From Thermobifida fusca NBRC 14071 = JCM 3263 (GTDB lineage Bacteria > Actinomycetota > Actinomycetes > Streptosporangiales > Streptosporangiaceae), in NCBI RefSeq assembly GCF_001592045.1, contig NZ_BCWB01000044.1:1-64000 (forward strand): a DNA stretch of 64,000 nucleotides, given 5' to 3'. Positions 26,500 through 36,216 of the stretch are shown here, piece after piece. The notes under the pieces were generated by a model. That model was not told the origin of the DNA. It saw nothing but the letters and a program-made list of their open reading frames with translations, and made no database searches. Position numbers and translations under genes: made by a program. Within the stretch, counting starts at the first letter, position 1. Every line of letters begins with the position of its first letter.

Positions 26500-27807
26500 T
26501 TACGCCCTCCACGGAATGTCAGCGGTGAGGACCGTGCCCTCACCGGGCGGACTGTGGATGAACAGTTCACCGTCGACCGCCTCGACCCGGTCGGACAGTC
26601 CGTGCAGCCCGGTGCCGGACTGCGGGTCGGCGCCTCCGCGGCCGTTGTCGATGACGGTGATGCGGAGCAGGTCGTCCCGGCGGCGCCGAATCCGTTCGGC
26701 CCGGACCGTGACCGCGGACGCCTGCGCATGCTTGGCCACGTTGGTGAGCGCCTCGCAGACCACGTAGTAGGCGACGCCTTCAGCCCGTGGCGACGGTCGT
26801 TCGTCGAGGTGCACTTCGAGACGGACCGGCACCGGGCACCGTCCGGCAGCCACAGGGAGCGCGGCGTCAAGCCCATGGTCGGTGAGGACCTTCGGGTGTA
26901 GCCCGCGGGCCACCTCCCGCAGTTCCGCCATCACTGCCTGGGCTTCGCGCTGGGCTTCCTCCACCAGTTCCCGAGCCTGCTCCGGGTCGCGGTCGGATTT
27001 GGCGCGCGCCCGTGCCAAGGTCAGCGTGAGGGACAGCAGCCGCTGCTGCGCACCGTCGTGCAAGTCCCGTTCGATCCGGCGGCGTTCCGCTTCGGCCGCG
27101 TCCACCATGCGGGAACGGGTGTCGCTCAGCTCCCACAACCGACGGCGGACACGCACCTGGGGAGAGTCGAACAGGGTCCGTCGCATCACGGCGAGGTCGA
27201 GCCGCACCAGCCAGGGCGCAACCCACAGTCCGGCCACCACCAGGGGAGGCCCCGCCACGAGCACCGCCACCACCAAGGCCATACCGGTGACCTGCACCGA
27301 TCCGCTCGTGAGGAGAGTGGCGGCGAGCGCGCCGATCCCACCGATCACCCCGCCCGCCCCATAGGCGATCAACAGCACGGCAAGCCCGCCGAACAGCAGC
27401 CCGGCGAGTCCGATCACCGTGGTGTGCCCCACCGCGGCCCAGGCGTCCCGGCCGACCACGAACCCGATGCCGCGGAGCAGTCGGAGCGTCCCGTCTCCCG
27501 CGGGAACCGTGGTCTCCACGATGCCGAACAGGGCCCCCGCCCGCCGTTTGTGGATGTGCACTCCCAGCCGGGCCAGGAGCGTGGCCACGGGGACCGACCC
27601 CAGGGTGGCGGCGGAGAGGAGCAGCAGACGCCAGTCCGCAGGAGTCGTGCCGCGCACCACCTCGACGGTCGTGGACGACAAGGCGCCCACCATGACCGCC
27701 AGCAGCGCGGCCGGCACAAGGGAGACGGGAGCCAGCGCGAACGAGGTCAACAGGGAAAGCACGGCGACCAGGCGTTCCCGCCACACCCCCACTCGGCTGT
27801 CTGCCAT
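26500..27807 (-). CDS. NarL-type sensor histidine kinase (HisKA_3)
   Basis: A 435-residue kinase with about six N-terminal membrane helices forming a membrane-embedded sensor (10-205). The dimerisation/phosphoacceptor region is AEAERRRIERDLHDGAQQRL with His250. The ATPase domain shows the N-box EALTNVAKHAQA, G1 VIDNGRGGA and G2 SGTGLHGLSDRV. ATG 27807 has GGAG 6 bases upstream; the longer frame is not supported. The architecture resembles kinases paired with DUF4097 proteins. The signal is probably sensed within the membrane. Confidence 0.92.
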   Translation of the reverse strand: MADSRVGVWRERLVAVLSLLTSFALAPVSLVPAALLAVMVGALSSTTVEVVRGTTPADWRLLLLSAATLGSVPVATLLARLGVHIHKRRAGALFGIVETTVPAGDGTLRLLRGIGFVVGRDAWAAVGHTTVIGLAGLLFGGLAVLLIAYGAGGVIGGIGALAATLLTSGSVQVTGMALVVAVLVAGPPLVVAGLWVAPWLVRLDLAVMRRTLFDSPQVRVRRRLWELSDTRSRMVDAAEAERRRIERDLHDGAQQRLLSLTLTLARARAKSDRDPEQARELVEEAQREAQAVMAELREVARGLHPKVLTDHGLDAALPVAAGRCPVPVRLEVHLDERPSPRAEGVAYYVVCEALTNVAKHAQASAVTVRAERIRRRRDDLLRITVIDNGRGGADPQSGTGLHGLSDRVEAVDGELFIHSPPGEGTVLTADIPWRA

Positions 27808-28067
27808 CTGCCGCTCCGTTTCGCCCGCTGGTTCATCGAACGCTTTCACGGTAGAAAACAACGGGATCCGGCACAGGAACGGCAGCACGTCAGATCACGG
27901 TGGTGTCAGCACTACCAAGCAGCGACTTTCCTGTTCTCGCCGCGCTGCTGCACCGGGTGTGCCGTGCTGCGTCCCGCAGCGCCAGGGGCACAGCGGACAG
28001 GGTGGTGCGTCGGTTTCCGCTGGTGGGGATGGGGAGACAGGCTACCGTCCTCGGTAGGGTCTGCTGC

Positions 28068-28835
28068 GTGAGGTTCGCCCGATGTGTCGTTGCGGTGTGC
28101 GCTGTGCTGGTCGGAAGCGCGTGCACCCCCGTCGCCGACGGCTCCGCCTCGGGACCCCCCGAACGGACGCTCACCGTGTTCGCCGCGGCCTCCCTCACCG
28201 ACGTCTTCCGGACGTGGGGCGCCCAGTTTGCGGAGCAGCATCCCGGCACCACCGTGGAGTTCGCTTTTGCGGGCAGCTCCGCGCTCGCCGAGCAGCTCGC
28301 GCAGGGCGCGCCCGCCGACGTGTTCGCCTCCGCCGACCAGGCCACCATGGACCGGGTCGTCGCTGACGTCGGCGTCGCCGACGAACCGGTGGTGTTCGCG
28401 CGCAACACGCTGCAGATCGCGGTCCCACCGGAGAACCCTGCCGGTATCGGCTCGCTGGACGACCTCGCCGCGGACGGGACAACGGTGGCGCTCTGCGCCG
28501 AGCACGTGCCGTGCGGTGCGGCATCCCGCGCGGTCCTGGACGCCGCCGGAGTGGCAGTGGACCCGGTGACGTGGGAGGAGGATGTGCGGGCCGCGCTCAC
28601 CCGGGTCCGGTTGGGCGAAGTGGACGCCGCCCTCGTGTACCGCTCCGACGTGGTCGCCGCCGGAGGCGACGTGCACGGCATCGACATTCCGGAAGCGGCG
28701 GCCGCAGTCAACGACTATCCGATCGCGGTCCTCGCCGACGCGGCCGAACCGGAACTCGCCCAAGCGTGGACGGCTTTCGTGACCTCCCCGGACAACGCGA
28801 AAGTGCTGGACGATGCCGGCTTCCTCCTCCCCTAA
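28068..28835 (+). CDS. modA: Molybdate ABC transporter substrate-binding protein
   Basis: A 255-residue lipoprotein: signal MRFARCVVAVCAVLVGSAC with Cys19 as probable lipidation site. The mature protein has the ModA signature LTVFAAASLTDVF (oxyanion-binding Ser), then FAFAGSSALAEQLAQGAPADVFASAD and a C-terminal ALVYRSDVVAAG region. GTG 28068 is chosen because it gives a signal peptide; a CTACCG/CGGTAG hairpin (28042-28057) sits just upstream. Binds molybdate or tungstate outside the membrane for ModBC. Overlaps modB by 23 bases. Confidence 0.94.
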   Translation: MRFARCVVAVCAVLVGSACTPVADGSASGPPERTLTVFAAASLTDVFRTWGAQFAEQHPGTTVEFAFAGSSALAEQLAQGAPADVFASADQATMDRVVADVGVADEPVVFARNTLQIAVPPENPAGIGSLDDLAADGTTVALCAEHVPCGAASRAVLDAAGVAVDPVTWEEDVRAALTRVRLGEVDAALVYRSDVVAAGGDVHGIDIPEAAAAVNDYPIAVLADAAEPELAQAWTAFVTSPDNAKVLDDAGFLLP

Positions 28836-29634
28836 GCCTGCCGGTGCCCCGCTGACAGGCCGGGTTCCCCGACTGCTGCTGGTGCCCGCGCTGCTCGGCT
28901 TCGGCTTCCTGGTGCTGCCGCTGTTCGGCCTGCTTGCCCGCACCCCGTGGTCCACGCTGGGCGCCCAACTGTTCTCCACGGGGGTGCGCGACGCGCTCCT
29001 GCTCTCCCTGGCCACAGCGAGCGCAGCCACCGTGGTCTCCCTCGTGCTGGGGGTGCCGTTGGCCTGGCTGTTGGCCCGCACCGAGTTTCCGGGACGCAGC
29101 CTCGTCCGGGCCCTGGTCACCGTGCCGCTGGTGCTGCCTCCGGTCGTGGGCGGGGTGGCGCTGCTCATGGTGTGGGGGCGCAACGGGCTGCTCGGCCGCT
29201 ACGCGGCCGAGTGGACCGGCTACGGGCTGCCGTTCACCCCCGCCGGGGTAGTGGCCGCGCAAGTGTTCGTGGCCATGCCGTTCCTGGTGATGAGCGTGGA
29301 AGGCGCGCTGCGCGGCATGGACCGGCGCTACGAGGAGGCTGCGGCCACGCTAGGGGCGAACCGGTGGACCGTGTTCCGCCGGGTGACGCTGCCCATGGTG
29401 GCGCCGGGGATTCTCGCCGGCGCGGTCCTGTGCTGGTCGCGGGCGCTCGGCGAATTCGGGGCGACCATCATGTTCGCGGGAAACTACCCCGGCCGCACCC
29501 AGACGATGCCGCTTGCGGTGTACTTGGAGATGCAGCGCAGTCCGGAGGCGGCGGTCGTGCTCAGCCTGGTGCTGCTCGCCGTCTCCGTTCTCATCCTCGT
29601 CGTGCTGCGGGACCACTGGCTGGGGGCACGGTGA
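28813..29634 (+). CDS. modB: Molybdate ABC transporter permease
   Basis: A 273-residue permease with about six helices. The ATPase-coupling EAA loop is EEAAATLGANRWTVFRRVTLPMVAPGILAGAVL in outline, and the ModB pattern ALGEFGATIMFAGN follows. It translocates molybdate with ModC in the inner membrane. ATG lies inside the modA 3' end, so the genes are translationally coupled. Confidence 0.95.
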   Translation: MPASSSPKPAGAPLTGRVPRLLLVPALLGFGFLVLPLFGLLARTPWSTLGAQLFSTGVRDALLLSLATASAATVVSLVLGVPLAWLLARTEFPGRSLVRALVTVPLVLPPVVGGVALLMVWGRNGLLGRYAAEWTGYGLPFTPAGVVAAQVFVAMPFLVMSVEGALRGMDRRYEEAAATLGANRWTVFRRVTLPMVAPGILAGAVLCWSRALGEFGATIMFAGNYPGRTQTMPLAVYLEMQRSPEAAVVLSLVLLAVSVLILVVLRDHWLGAR

Positions 29635-30689
29635 CCGCGCCCGTCCCCGTCGTGGACGCCCACCTGGTCGTCCACCATCCCGGTTTCACCGTGGAAACCC
29701 GCTTCCAGGTGGCGTCCGGCCACGTGCTGGCGCTGCTCGGCCCGAACGGTGCGGGAAAGTCCACGGTGCTGCGCGCCCTGGCCGGGCTGCTCCCCGCGCA
29801 GGGACACCTGCGGGTGGACGGGGTCGACCTGTTGTCCGTGCCCGCGGAGCGGCGCCCGGTCGGTTTCGTGTTCCAGGACTTTCTCCTGTTCCCCCACTTG
29901 ACCGTGGTGGAGAACGTGGCATTCGGCCCGCGCTGCCAGGGCATGCCCGCGCGGCAGGCCCGCCGGCTCGCGCTCGACCTGCTCACCGACATGGGGGTGG
30001 CCGAGTACGCGCGTGCGCGGCCGCGCACGCTCTCCGGGGGCCAGCAGCAGCGGGTGGCGCTCGCCCGGGCGTTGGCGACCCGGCCCCGGCTTTTGCTGCT
30101 GGACGAGCCGATGGCCGCGTTGGACGCGGACACGCGGATGTCGGTCCGCGCTATGCTCCGCTGCCGGCTCACCGCTTTCTCCGGGGCGACCGTACTGGTC
30201 ACCCACGACCCGCTGGACGCGATGGTGCTCGCCGACCGGGTGCTGGTCCTAGAGGACGGGGTGTCCGTGCAGGAGGGGACGCCTGGGGACGTGGCGCGAC
30301 GGCCCCGCACCGACTACGTGGCCCGCCTGGTGGGGGTGAACCTGTACCGGGGCCGGGCCGCGGGCACGCGGGTGCAGCTTGCGGGGCCCCACGGCTCAGC
30401 CGTGGCGTTGACGGTGGCGTCTCCCCACGACGGGGAGGTGTTTGCCGCGTTCCCGCCGCATGCCGTGGCCCTGTACCGGGAGCGTCCCCACGGCAGTCCC
30501 CGCAACACGTGGCTGCTGACCGTGGACGGGGTGGAACGGTTCGGCCCCCACGTGCGGGTCCGCCTGTCCGGGGCGGTGGAGGTGAACGCCGACATCACCG
30601 CGGCCGCGCTCGCCGACCTCTCCCTCCGTCCGGGGGACCGGGTGTGGGCCGCGGTGAAAGCCACCGAAGTGGAGTGCTATCCGGTGTGA
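29631..30689 (+). CDS. modC: Molybdate ABC transporter ATP-binding protein
   Basis: A 352-residue ATPase: Walker A GPNGAGKST, Q-loop VFQDFLLFPHL, signature LSGGQQQR, Walker B LLLLDEPM and H-loop VTHDPLDA. Residues after ~240 form the C-terminal regulatory (TOBE/mop-like) domain with repeated beta strands. GTG start overlaps modB by 4 bases. It supplies molybdate for enzymes such as the DMSO-reductase-family protein encoded at 13.5 kb (functional link inferred). Confidence 0.95.
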   Translation: MTAPVPVVDAHLVVHHPGFTVETRFQVASGHVLALLGPNGAGKSTVLRALAGLLPAQGHLRVDGVDLLSVPAERRPVGFVFQDFLLFPHLTVVENVAFGPRCQGMPARQARRLALDLLTDMGVAEYARARPRTLSGGQQQRVALARALATRPRLLLLDEPMAALDADTRMSVRAMLRCRLTAFSGATVLVTHDPLDAMVLADRVLVLEDGVSVQEGTPGDVARRPRTDYVARLVGVNLYRGRAAGTRVQLAGPHGSAVALTVASPHDGEVFAAFPPHAVALYRERPHGSPRNTWLLTVDGVERFGPHVRVRLSGAVEVNADITAAALADLSLRPGDRVWAAVKATEVECYPV

Positions 30690-30747
30690 GCGGCGGGCTG
30701 CGGGGCCGGACTGCCGTGGCCTACTCCGCGAGGTGAGCGCCCGGCTC

Positions 30748-31191
30748 CTACTCTGCTTCCGCCAGGGCTTTCAGCCGCAGCAGCGTCTGCTCGATAGCGC
30801 GGGCGTTGCGCGCGGGATAGCCCGCCAGCTGGTAGAGGATCGCGAACGGGCCCGCCGGCGAATAGTCGAAGGTCTCCGTGACCCGGGTCGTGTGGTCGTC
30901 CACCGGTTCCAGTTGCCAGCGCCAGCGGTGCGGGCCGATGTGCCGCCAGGCGATGCGCCGGTTCTTCTCGTATTCCACTACCCGGTTGGTCATCCGGTAG
31001 GGCACGCCGAACATCGACATGTCCATGCGGAACTCGGAGCCCGCGGTGAGGGTTTCCGGTCCGTGCAGGCAGCCGCTGACCATGGCGGACCCGTCGATCT
31101 CGGGGTGGCGGCGCGGATTCGTGAGGATCGCGAAGATCCGTTCGGCAGGGGCGTTCACGGTGATGCTGCGGGACACCTTCTGTGTGGCCAT
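30748..31191 (-). CDS. SRPBCC (polyketide cyclase/START-like) protein
   Basis: A 147-residue SRPBCC-fold protein with the typical start SRSITVNAPAERIFAILTNP, middle strands TAGSEFRMDM and RVVEYEKNRRIAWRHIG, and a long C-terminal helix. Such proteins bind hydrophobic ligands; no specific function can be assigned. It follows the MutT1-like gene by 27 bases on the same strand and probably shares its transcript. Confidence 0.85.
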   Translation of the reverse strand: MATQKVSRSITVNAPAERIFAILTNPRRHPEIDGSAMVSGCLHGPETLTAGSEFRMDMSMFGVPYRMTNRVVEYEKNRRIAWRHIGPHRWRWQLEPVDDHTTRVTETFDYSPAGPFAILYQLAGYPARNARAIEQTLLRLKALAEAE

Positions 31192-31218
31192 GGGCCCAAC
31201 TTAACCGAGTGGCCCCGG

Positions 31219-32196
31219 CTAGCCGGGCAGGCCGTGGTGCTCTACCGCAACAAGAGAACCGTCTTTGGCGTCCCGGTGCACCACCCAGAACGCGCCTTTC
31301 CGCAGCGCCCACCGCGACCGGGCGGGGGCACCGGTCTGGGCGGCGGCTTCCGCCATGAGATCCGCCACGAGTTCGCCGTGCGTGCACACCAGAGTGGGCT
31401 GCCGCTCCTCGACCAGGGCCCGCATCGTCTGGCGGGCGGCCTGCGGGTCGTAAGCCTGGGCCCCGGAGCGGAGCACCCCCACGGTGAACGTGTGCTCCGT
31501 GCGGATCTCTACCCCGTGGGCGGCCGCGTACGGCACCACGGTCTCGAGACAGCGCGCGGCCGTCGAGGAGACCACGCGCAAAGGCCCGAATACGGCGAGG
31601 ATGTCGGCTACTGCGCGCGCGTGGGCCCGCCCTGCCTCGTCCAACGGCCGAAGCAGGTCGTAATCGTGCCATTCGTTTTTGTTCCCGGCCGAGGCGTGCC
31701 GCAGCAGCACCAGCGGCACGGTCTGTGCGGGTCCGTGCAGGAAGTCGTCGAGGACGCGGACGTCGCTGGGATAGGTGAGCCGGGCGCGGGCTTCTGCCGC
31801 GGGCAGCCATTCGACCGCGTCCACCTCCGCGGTGGGGGTGAACTGGGCGGTCGTGCCCGGTGCGGGGGTGGCGGCCCACCAGTCGACCTGTTTGGGCCAA
31901 CCGGACTTCCAGTAGCGCTGCGTGGCCAGGCGACGGCCCAGCCTCGGGGTGACCCCGGTCTCTTCCACGGTTTCCCGCACCGCGGCGACGAGGACGTGCT
32001 CCCCTTCGTCCAGTTTCCCTTTCGGCAGGGTCCAGTCGTTGTAGCGGGGCCGGTGGACCAGGGCTATTTCGCGGCCGCGGCCGGTGTCCCGCCACAGGAC
32101 GGTCCCCGCGGCCCGGACAGGTTCCAGGTAGCCGCCGGGCGCGGCGGATTCCACGGCGTCCGGATGCCGGTCAGGAGTGGGCGGCGGCTCAGTCAT
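31219..32196 (-). CDS. MutT1-like Nudix hydrolase with C-terminal histidine phosphatase domain
   Basis: A 325-residue two-domain enzyme. The Nudix box [22 protein letters not shown] fits GX5EX7REUXEEXGU closely. The C-terminal domain starts [13 protein letters not shown], the RH motif of histidine phosphatases. Mycobacterial MutT1 has the same order and converts 8-oxo-dGTP to 8-oxo-dGMP, also acting on dinucleoside polyphosphates. The ATG overlaps the ppk stop by 8 bases. The ppk-mutT1 linkage suggests a shared role in polyphosphate/nucleotide housekeeping. Confidence 0.93.
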   Translation of the reverse strand: MTEPPPTPDRHPDAVESAAPGGYLEPVRAAGTVLWRDTGRGREIALVHRPRYNDWTLPKGKLDEGEHVLVAAVRETVEETGVTPRLGRRLATQRYWKSGWPKQVDWWAATPAPGTTAQFTPTAEVDAVEWLPAAEARARLTYPSDVRVLDDFLHGPAQTVPLVLLRHASAGNKNEWHDYDLLRPLDEAGRAHARAVADILAVFGPLRVVSSTAARCLETVVPYAAAHGVEIRTEHTFTVGVLRSGAQAYDPQAARQTMRALVEERQPTLVCTHGELVADLMAEAAAQTGAPARSRWALRKGAFWVVHRDAKDGSLVAVEHHGLPG

Positions 32197-34324
32197 CGAC
32201 CACCCTCAGGTAGCGGTCGCCGCGCAGGGTGCTCTGTACGTCCACGAGCGGGTTTCCTTCCTCATCGTGGGTGAACCGGGTCCAACTGCCGTCCGGGTTG
32301 AGGTGCCACGACGACGTGCTGTCCGCCATGGCCAGGTCCATGAGGGTCATGAGCCGGGAACGCTGCCCCGGATCAACGATGCGGACCAGCACTTCCACCC
32401 TGCGGTCCAGGTTGCGCGGCATGAGGTCGGCGCTTCCGATCCACACCTGCGGCTCTCCGCCGTTGGCGAAGACGAAGATGCGGGAGTGCTCCAGGAACCG
32501 GCCGAGGATGCTGCGCACCCGGATCGTCTCGGAGAGCCCTGGCACCCCGGGGCGGAGGACGCAGCTGCCCCGCACCCACAGGTCGATGGGGACCCCGGCC
32601 CGGGACGCGAGGTAGAGGGCGTCGACGATCTCCTCGTCGACCAGCGAGTTGGTTTTGATGCGGATGCGGGCTGGCAGCCCTTGCTCATGGTTGGCGATCT
32701 CGTGCTGGATCTGGCGCAGCAGGGCTTCCCGCAGCGCGTGCGGGGCCACGAGCAGCCGCCGGTAGTGCTTTTTACGGGAGAAGCCGGTGAGGTGGTTGAA
32801 CAGGTCGCTGAGGTCTTCGCCTACTTCCGGGTCGGCGCTGAACAGTCCGAAGTCCTCGTAGATGCGGGCGGTGCGCGGATTGTAGTTGCCGGTACCGATG
32901 TGGCAGTAGCGGCGCAGGCTGCCGTCGTCTTCTTCCCGGACGACGAGGGCGAGCTTGCAGTGGGTCTTCAACCCGACCACCCCGTAGACCACGTGGCAGC
33001 CCGCCATCTCCAGTTTGCGGGCCCAGCGAATGTTGTTCTGCTCGTCGAAGCGGGCCTTGATCTCCACGAGGACGATGACTTCTTTGCCGGAGCGGGCGGC
33101 TTCGATGAGGGCCTCCATGATCGGGGAGTCGCCGCTGGTGCGGTACAGGGTCTGTTTGATCGCCCGCACTTTCGGGTCGGAGGCCGCGAGTTCGATGAAC
33201 CGCTGGGTGGTGGTGGCGAACGACTCGTAGGGGTGGTGGACGAGGAGTTCGCTGCGGCGCAGCACTTCGAAGAAGTCGTTGTGGGCGAGGACGCGCGGCT
33301 CGACCGGGACCATCGGCGGGTATTTGAGTTCCGGCCGGTCGAGTTCGTGGAGTTGGGCGAGGCCGGAGAGGTCCAGCGGGCCGGGCACGCGGTAGGTCTC
33401 TTCTTCGTCCGCGCCGAGTTCTTCGCGGAGGAGGGTGAGGATCTCGTCGGAGATGGTCTCTTCGACCTCCAGGCGCACGAGGGGTCCGAAGCGGCGGCGC
33501 AGCAGTTCCCGTTCCAGGGATTTGACGAGGTCGTCGGTTTCGTCTTCGTCCACTTCTAGGTCGGCGTTGCGGGTGACCCGGAACGCGTGGTGTTCCAGGA
33601 TCTCCATGCCTTCGAACAGTTGCGGCAGGTGCGCGGAGATGACGTCTTCGACGGGGACGAAACGCTGGCCGCCGAGTTCGGTGAAGCGCGGCAGCGCCGG
33701 GGGGACTTTGATGCGCGCGAACGTCTGCCGTCCCGTGTGCGGGTCGCACACTCGGACCGCGAGGTTGAGGGAGCGCCCGGAAATGTAGGGGAACGGGTGG
33801 GCCGGGTCGACGGCGAGCGGGGTGAGCACCGGGTAGATCGTGCGGCGGAAGAAGCGGTGCATCTGCTGCTTCTCTTCGGTGGTGAGGTCGTTCCAGCGCA
33901 CGATGCGGATCCCGGCTTCGGCGAGCGCCGGCGCTACCGAGGTGTGGAAGCATGCCGCGTGCCGTTCCATGAGCTCGTGGGTGACTTTGCTGATCTCCCG
34001 TAGTTGTTCGCGGGGGTCCTGCCGGGAGGAGACGGGGACCCCGGTGGCGAGGCGGCGTTTGAGTCCGGCGACCCGCACCATGAAGAACTCGTCGAGGTTG
34101 CTGGAGAAGATGGACAGGAACAGGGCCCGTTCCAGCAGCGGCAGCGTGGTGTCTTCCGCGAGTTCCAGGACCCGCTGGTTGAAGCGGAGCCAGCCGATCT
34201 CCCGGTTCATGAAGCGGTCGGGGGGCAGGAGGTCTCTGTCTCGGGTGAGCATCTGCGCTGCGTTCACCGCTACGGCCGCTGTCTTCTTCTGCACCATGCG
34301 AAGCTGCCCCCACTTCCCGTGCAT
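32189..34324 (-). CDS. ppk: Polyphosphate kinase 1
   Basis: About 711 residues, the usual PPK1 size. It reversibly makes polyphosphate from ATP. Motifs are [17 protein letters not shown] near the start, [15 protein letters not shown], then the catalytic core with [13 protein letters not shown] and [19 protein letters not shown], whose histidines are the phospho-acceptor and catalytic residues. The start is uncertain: ATG 34324 and ATG 34297 are both reasonable, and neither has a clear ribosome site. First gene of a ppk/mutT1-like/SRPBCC unit. GTTCAC, a fragment of the streptomycete Pho box, occurs upstream. Confidence 0.95.
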   Translation of the reverse strand: MHGKWGQLRMVQKKTAAVAVNAAQMLTRDRDLLPPDRFMNREIGWLRFNQRVLELAEDTTLPLLERALFLSIFSSNLDEFFMVRVAGLKRRLATGVPVSSRQDPREQLREISKVTHELMERHAACFHTSVAPALAEAGIRIVRWNDLTTEEKQQMHRFFRRTIYPVLTPLAVDPAHPFPYISGRSLNLAVRVCDPHTGRQTFARIKVPPALPRFTELGGQRFVPVEDVISAHLPQLFEGMEILEHHAFRVTRNADLEVDEDETDDLVKSLERELLRRRFGPLVRLEVEETISDEILTLLREELGADEEETYRVPGPLDLSGLAQLHELDRPELKYPPMVPVEPRVLAHNDFFEVLRRSELLVHHPYESFATTTQRFIELAASDPKVRAIKQTLYRTSGDSPIMEALIEAARSGKEVIVLVEIKARFDEQNNIRWARKLEMAGCHVVYGVVGLKTHCKLALVVREEDDGSLRRYCHIGTGNYNPRTARIYEDFGLFSADPEVGEDLSDLFNHLTGFSRKKHYRRLLVAPHALREALLRQIQHEIANHEQGLPARIRIKTNSLVDEEIVDALYLASRAGVPIDLWVRGSCVLRPGVPGLSETIRVRSILGRFLEHSRIFVFANGGEPQVWIGSADLMPRNLDRRVEVLVRIVDPGQRSRLMTLMDLAMADSTSSWHLNPDGSWTRFTHDEEGNPLVDVQSTLRGDRYLRVVDD

Positions 34325-34605
34325 CCGGGCACCGACGCCCCGCTGACCCCTGTGATATTCAGGCAACATGCCCCGGAACAGTGAACCCCAAAACGCCCAC
34401 CGGGGGACTTTAGGCATATGCCACGTAACGTTCTGTGATGAATAGACCGGCGGGGAAGCGGCGGAACGCCGGAGAGGCACGGGATGCCCGGTCGGGTGCT
34501 GCGGGCCACGGCCCCGCCGCGGAACGCGGATTTCTACCCCTTGGTAGCGGGGTGTTTTCGCTATTTCACGGACAGCAGCGGGTTGTTCCCGCCATCCTGG
34601 GACGT

Positions 34606-34794
34606 ATGCGACGCGAACGTGTGGAGTACATTGGCGGCCCGCTCGACGGCAAGATCGTGGAGCTCGGGCCAGACGAGGACGTCACGGTCGGCGCCTACCT
34701 GACCATTCCGGGGCACACTCAGCGGGCGGTCTACGAGCCGGTGCCCGGGGACATTGTGTACCGGTGGCATTTCCTGGGGTGGATCGACCGCTGA
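34606..34794 (+). CDS. Small hypothetical protein (62 residues)
   Basis: ATG with GGGA 5 bases upstream; the product begins [20 protein letters not shown] and ends [12 protein letters not shown]. The YIGGPLDGK motif occurs in many small actinobacterial and phage proteins of unknown role. The frame is open well upstream but loses coding character there. Divergent from ppk, across a 281-base gap in which I see no other gene. Confidence 0.6.
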   Translation: MRRERVEYIGGPLDGKIVELGPDEDVTVGAYLTIPGHTQRAVYEPVPGDIVYRWHFLGWIDR

Positions 34795-34861
34795 CACCGC
34801 CGTGTCCGTGCCGCGGGGCGGCCCGGTCGGAATCGGCGCCGCCCGTCCGCGGCGGCCAGGC

Positions 34862-35335
34862 TCAGGCGGTGCGGGAAGCGGCACGCTCAGCCGCGGCCAG
34901 TGCAGTGACCGCGCCCAACTCCCAGCACGCTTCCCGGTCCGCGCGGGACAGTTCGCCGACCACGGTGACGGGCGGCCGGTGCCGGTGCCAGGACATGCCT
35001 TTGGCGATGGTCTCCACGGAGCGGACCGCGCCGGTGGTGTCGTTGTTGCCGTGCACGTAGAGCGTGTAGGGCAGGCCCGCGGTCTCTGAGAGGCACGGGT
35101 AGTACACCTGGTCGAAGAAGTGTTTGAGGGCGCCGGACATGTAGCCGATGTTGGCGGGGGTGCCGAGGATCACCGCATCGGCGGCGAGCACATCCACGGC
35201 GGTAGCGGCCAGTGCCGCGCGGGTCACCACTTCGACGCCGTCGATCTCGTCGGTTCGTGCTCCTTCCAGGACCGCTTCCAGCATCGCCTGGGTGCTAGGA
35301 GACGTGGTGTGGTGCACGATCAACAGTCGGGCCAT
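34862..35335 (-). CDS. Flavodoxin-family protein
   Basis: A 157-residue flavodoxin/NADPH-quinone-reductase-like protein. The phosphate-binding loop is HHTTSPSTQAML (8-19), then AADAVILGTPANIGYMSGAL and the flavin-binding loop LYVHGNNDTTG. It lies 92 bases downstream of cobF on the same strand, so it may belong to the cobN-cobF unit. An electron-donor role in corrin synthesis or cobalt reduction is plausible, since no cobR-like reductase gene is seen in the locus. A decayed gene of closely similar sequence lies at 53.8-54.0 kb. Confidence 0.85.
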   Translation of the reverse strand: MARLLIVHHTTSPSTQAMLEAVLEGARTDEIDGVEVVTRAALAATAVDVLAADAVILGTPANIGYMSGALKHFFDQVYYPCLSETAGLPYTLYVHGNNDTTGAVRSVETIAKGMSWHRHRPPVTVVGELSRADREACWELGAVTALAAAERAASRTA

Positions 35336-35427
35336 GTCCCCAGTATCCCCGCACCACCGTGGCCAAGCCGATCAGGCCCGTACGCCACGCCGCCGTGCCT
35401 CTTCCCACGGCTCCGTCCGTCCACTGC

Positions 35428-36216
35428 TCAGCTCACAGCGGCCCGGCGCAGCAGATAGACGTCCATCACCCAGCCTTGCGCCGCCTTGGCGCGTTTTCGG
35501 GCGGCGCGGATCGCGTCCATCACCTCACCAAGCCGTCCTGCGACCAGCTCCTCGCTTGCGGTGCCAAGGTTGGCGCCCCACCAGATATCCCAGCCCGCAC
35601 CGGGCAGCTCAGCACAGGACAGGCAGCCGTCGAGAAACACCACCAGAGTGTCGGCCCCGCGGGCCACATCGGTGCCGAGCCGCCGTCCGGTCGTCACCGT
35701 GATCGGGCCGCCGATGCGGTTGAGCACGATCCGGTGTCGGGCTGCGAGCAGCTGGACGCTACTCACTCCCGGAATCACCTGGTAGTCCAGGTCCACTCCG
35801 CAAGATCGGATGCGTTCCACCACCCGGATCGTGCTGTCGTAGAGGCTTGGATCACCCCAGACGAGAAAACCAAGCACCTCATCGGGGCGGGTGTGTTTCA
35901 CGATGGCGTCCGTATAGGCGCGTGCTCGGGCAGCATGCCAGTCCCGGACCTGCCGGCCGTAGCCGTGGTCCGCCACGGGGGCACGGTCTCGCGGCGGGTC
36001 AGGCACCGTCACGATCCGGTAGTTGTTTCCAGTGATGTGGCGGCGGCAGATTTCTTCCCGCAGCGCCACCAAGTCACCGGTGCCTTCCCGGCCTGCCGCT
36101 GCCTCTTTGTCCGCGACAAGAAAGACGTCGACCTCGTTGAGCGCCCGGACAGCCTCGACCGTGAGCTGGTCGGGTCCGCCCGGCCCGATACCGATGAGCA
36201 GGGCTTTCCGGGTCAC
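35428..36216 (-). CDS. cobF: Precorrin-6A synthase (deacetylating), C1-methyltransferase
   Basis: A 262-residue SAM-dependent tetrapyrrole methylase of the aerobic B12 pathway. It methylates C1 of precorrin-5 and releases acetate. It starts KALLIGIGPGGPDQLTVEA and has the SAM-binding GFLVWGDPSLYDSTIRVVER and VIPGVSSVQLLAARH motifs. CobF is specific to the oxygen-dependent pathway. The GTG at 36216 overlaps the cobN stop (GTGA), which decides against the longer reading from 36309. Confidence 0.95.
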   Translation of the reverse strand: MTRKALLIGIGPGGPDQLTVEAVRALNEVDVFLVADKEAAAGREGTGDLVALREEICRRHITGNNYRIVTVPDPPRDRAPVADHGYGRQVRDWHAARARAYTDAIVKHTRPDEVLGFLVWGDPSLYDSTIRVVERIRSCGVDLDYQVIPGVSSVQLLAARHRIVLNRIGGPITVTTGRRLGTDVARGADTLVVFLDGCLSCAELPGAGWDIWWGANLGTASEELVAGRLGEVMDAIRAARKRAKAAQGWVMDVYLLRRAAVS

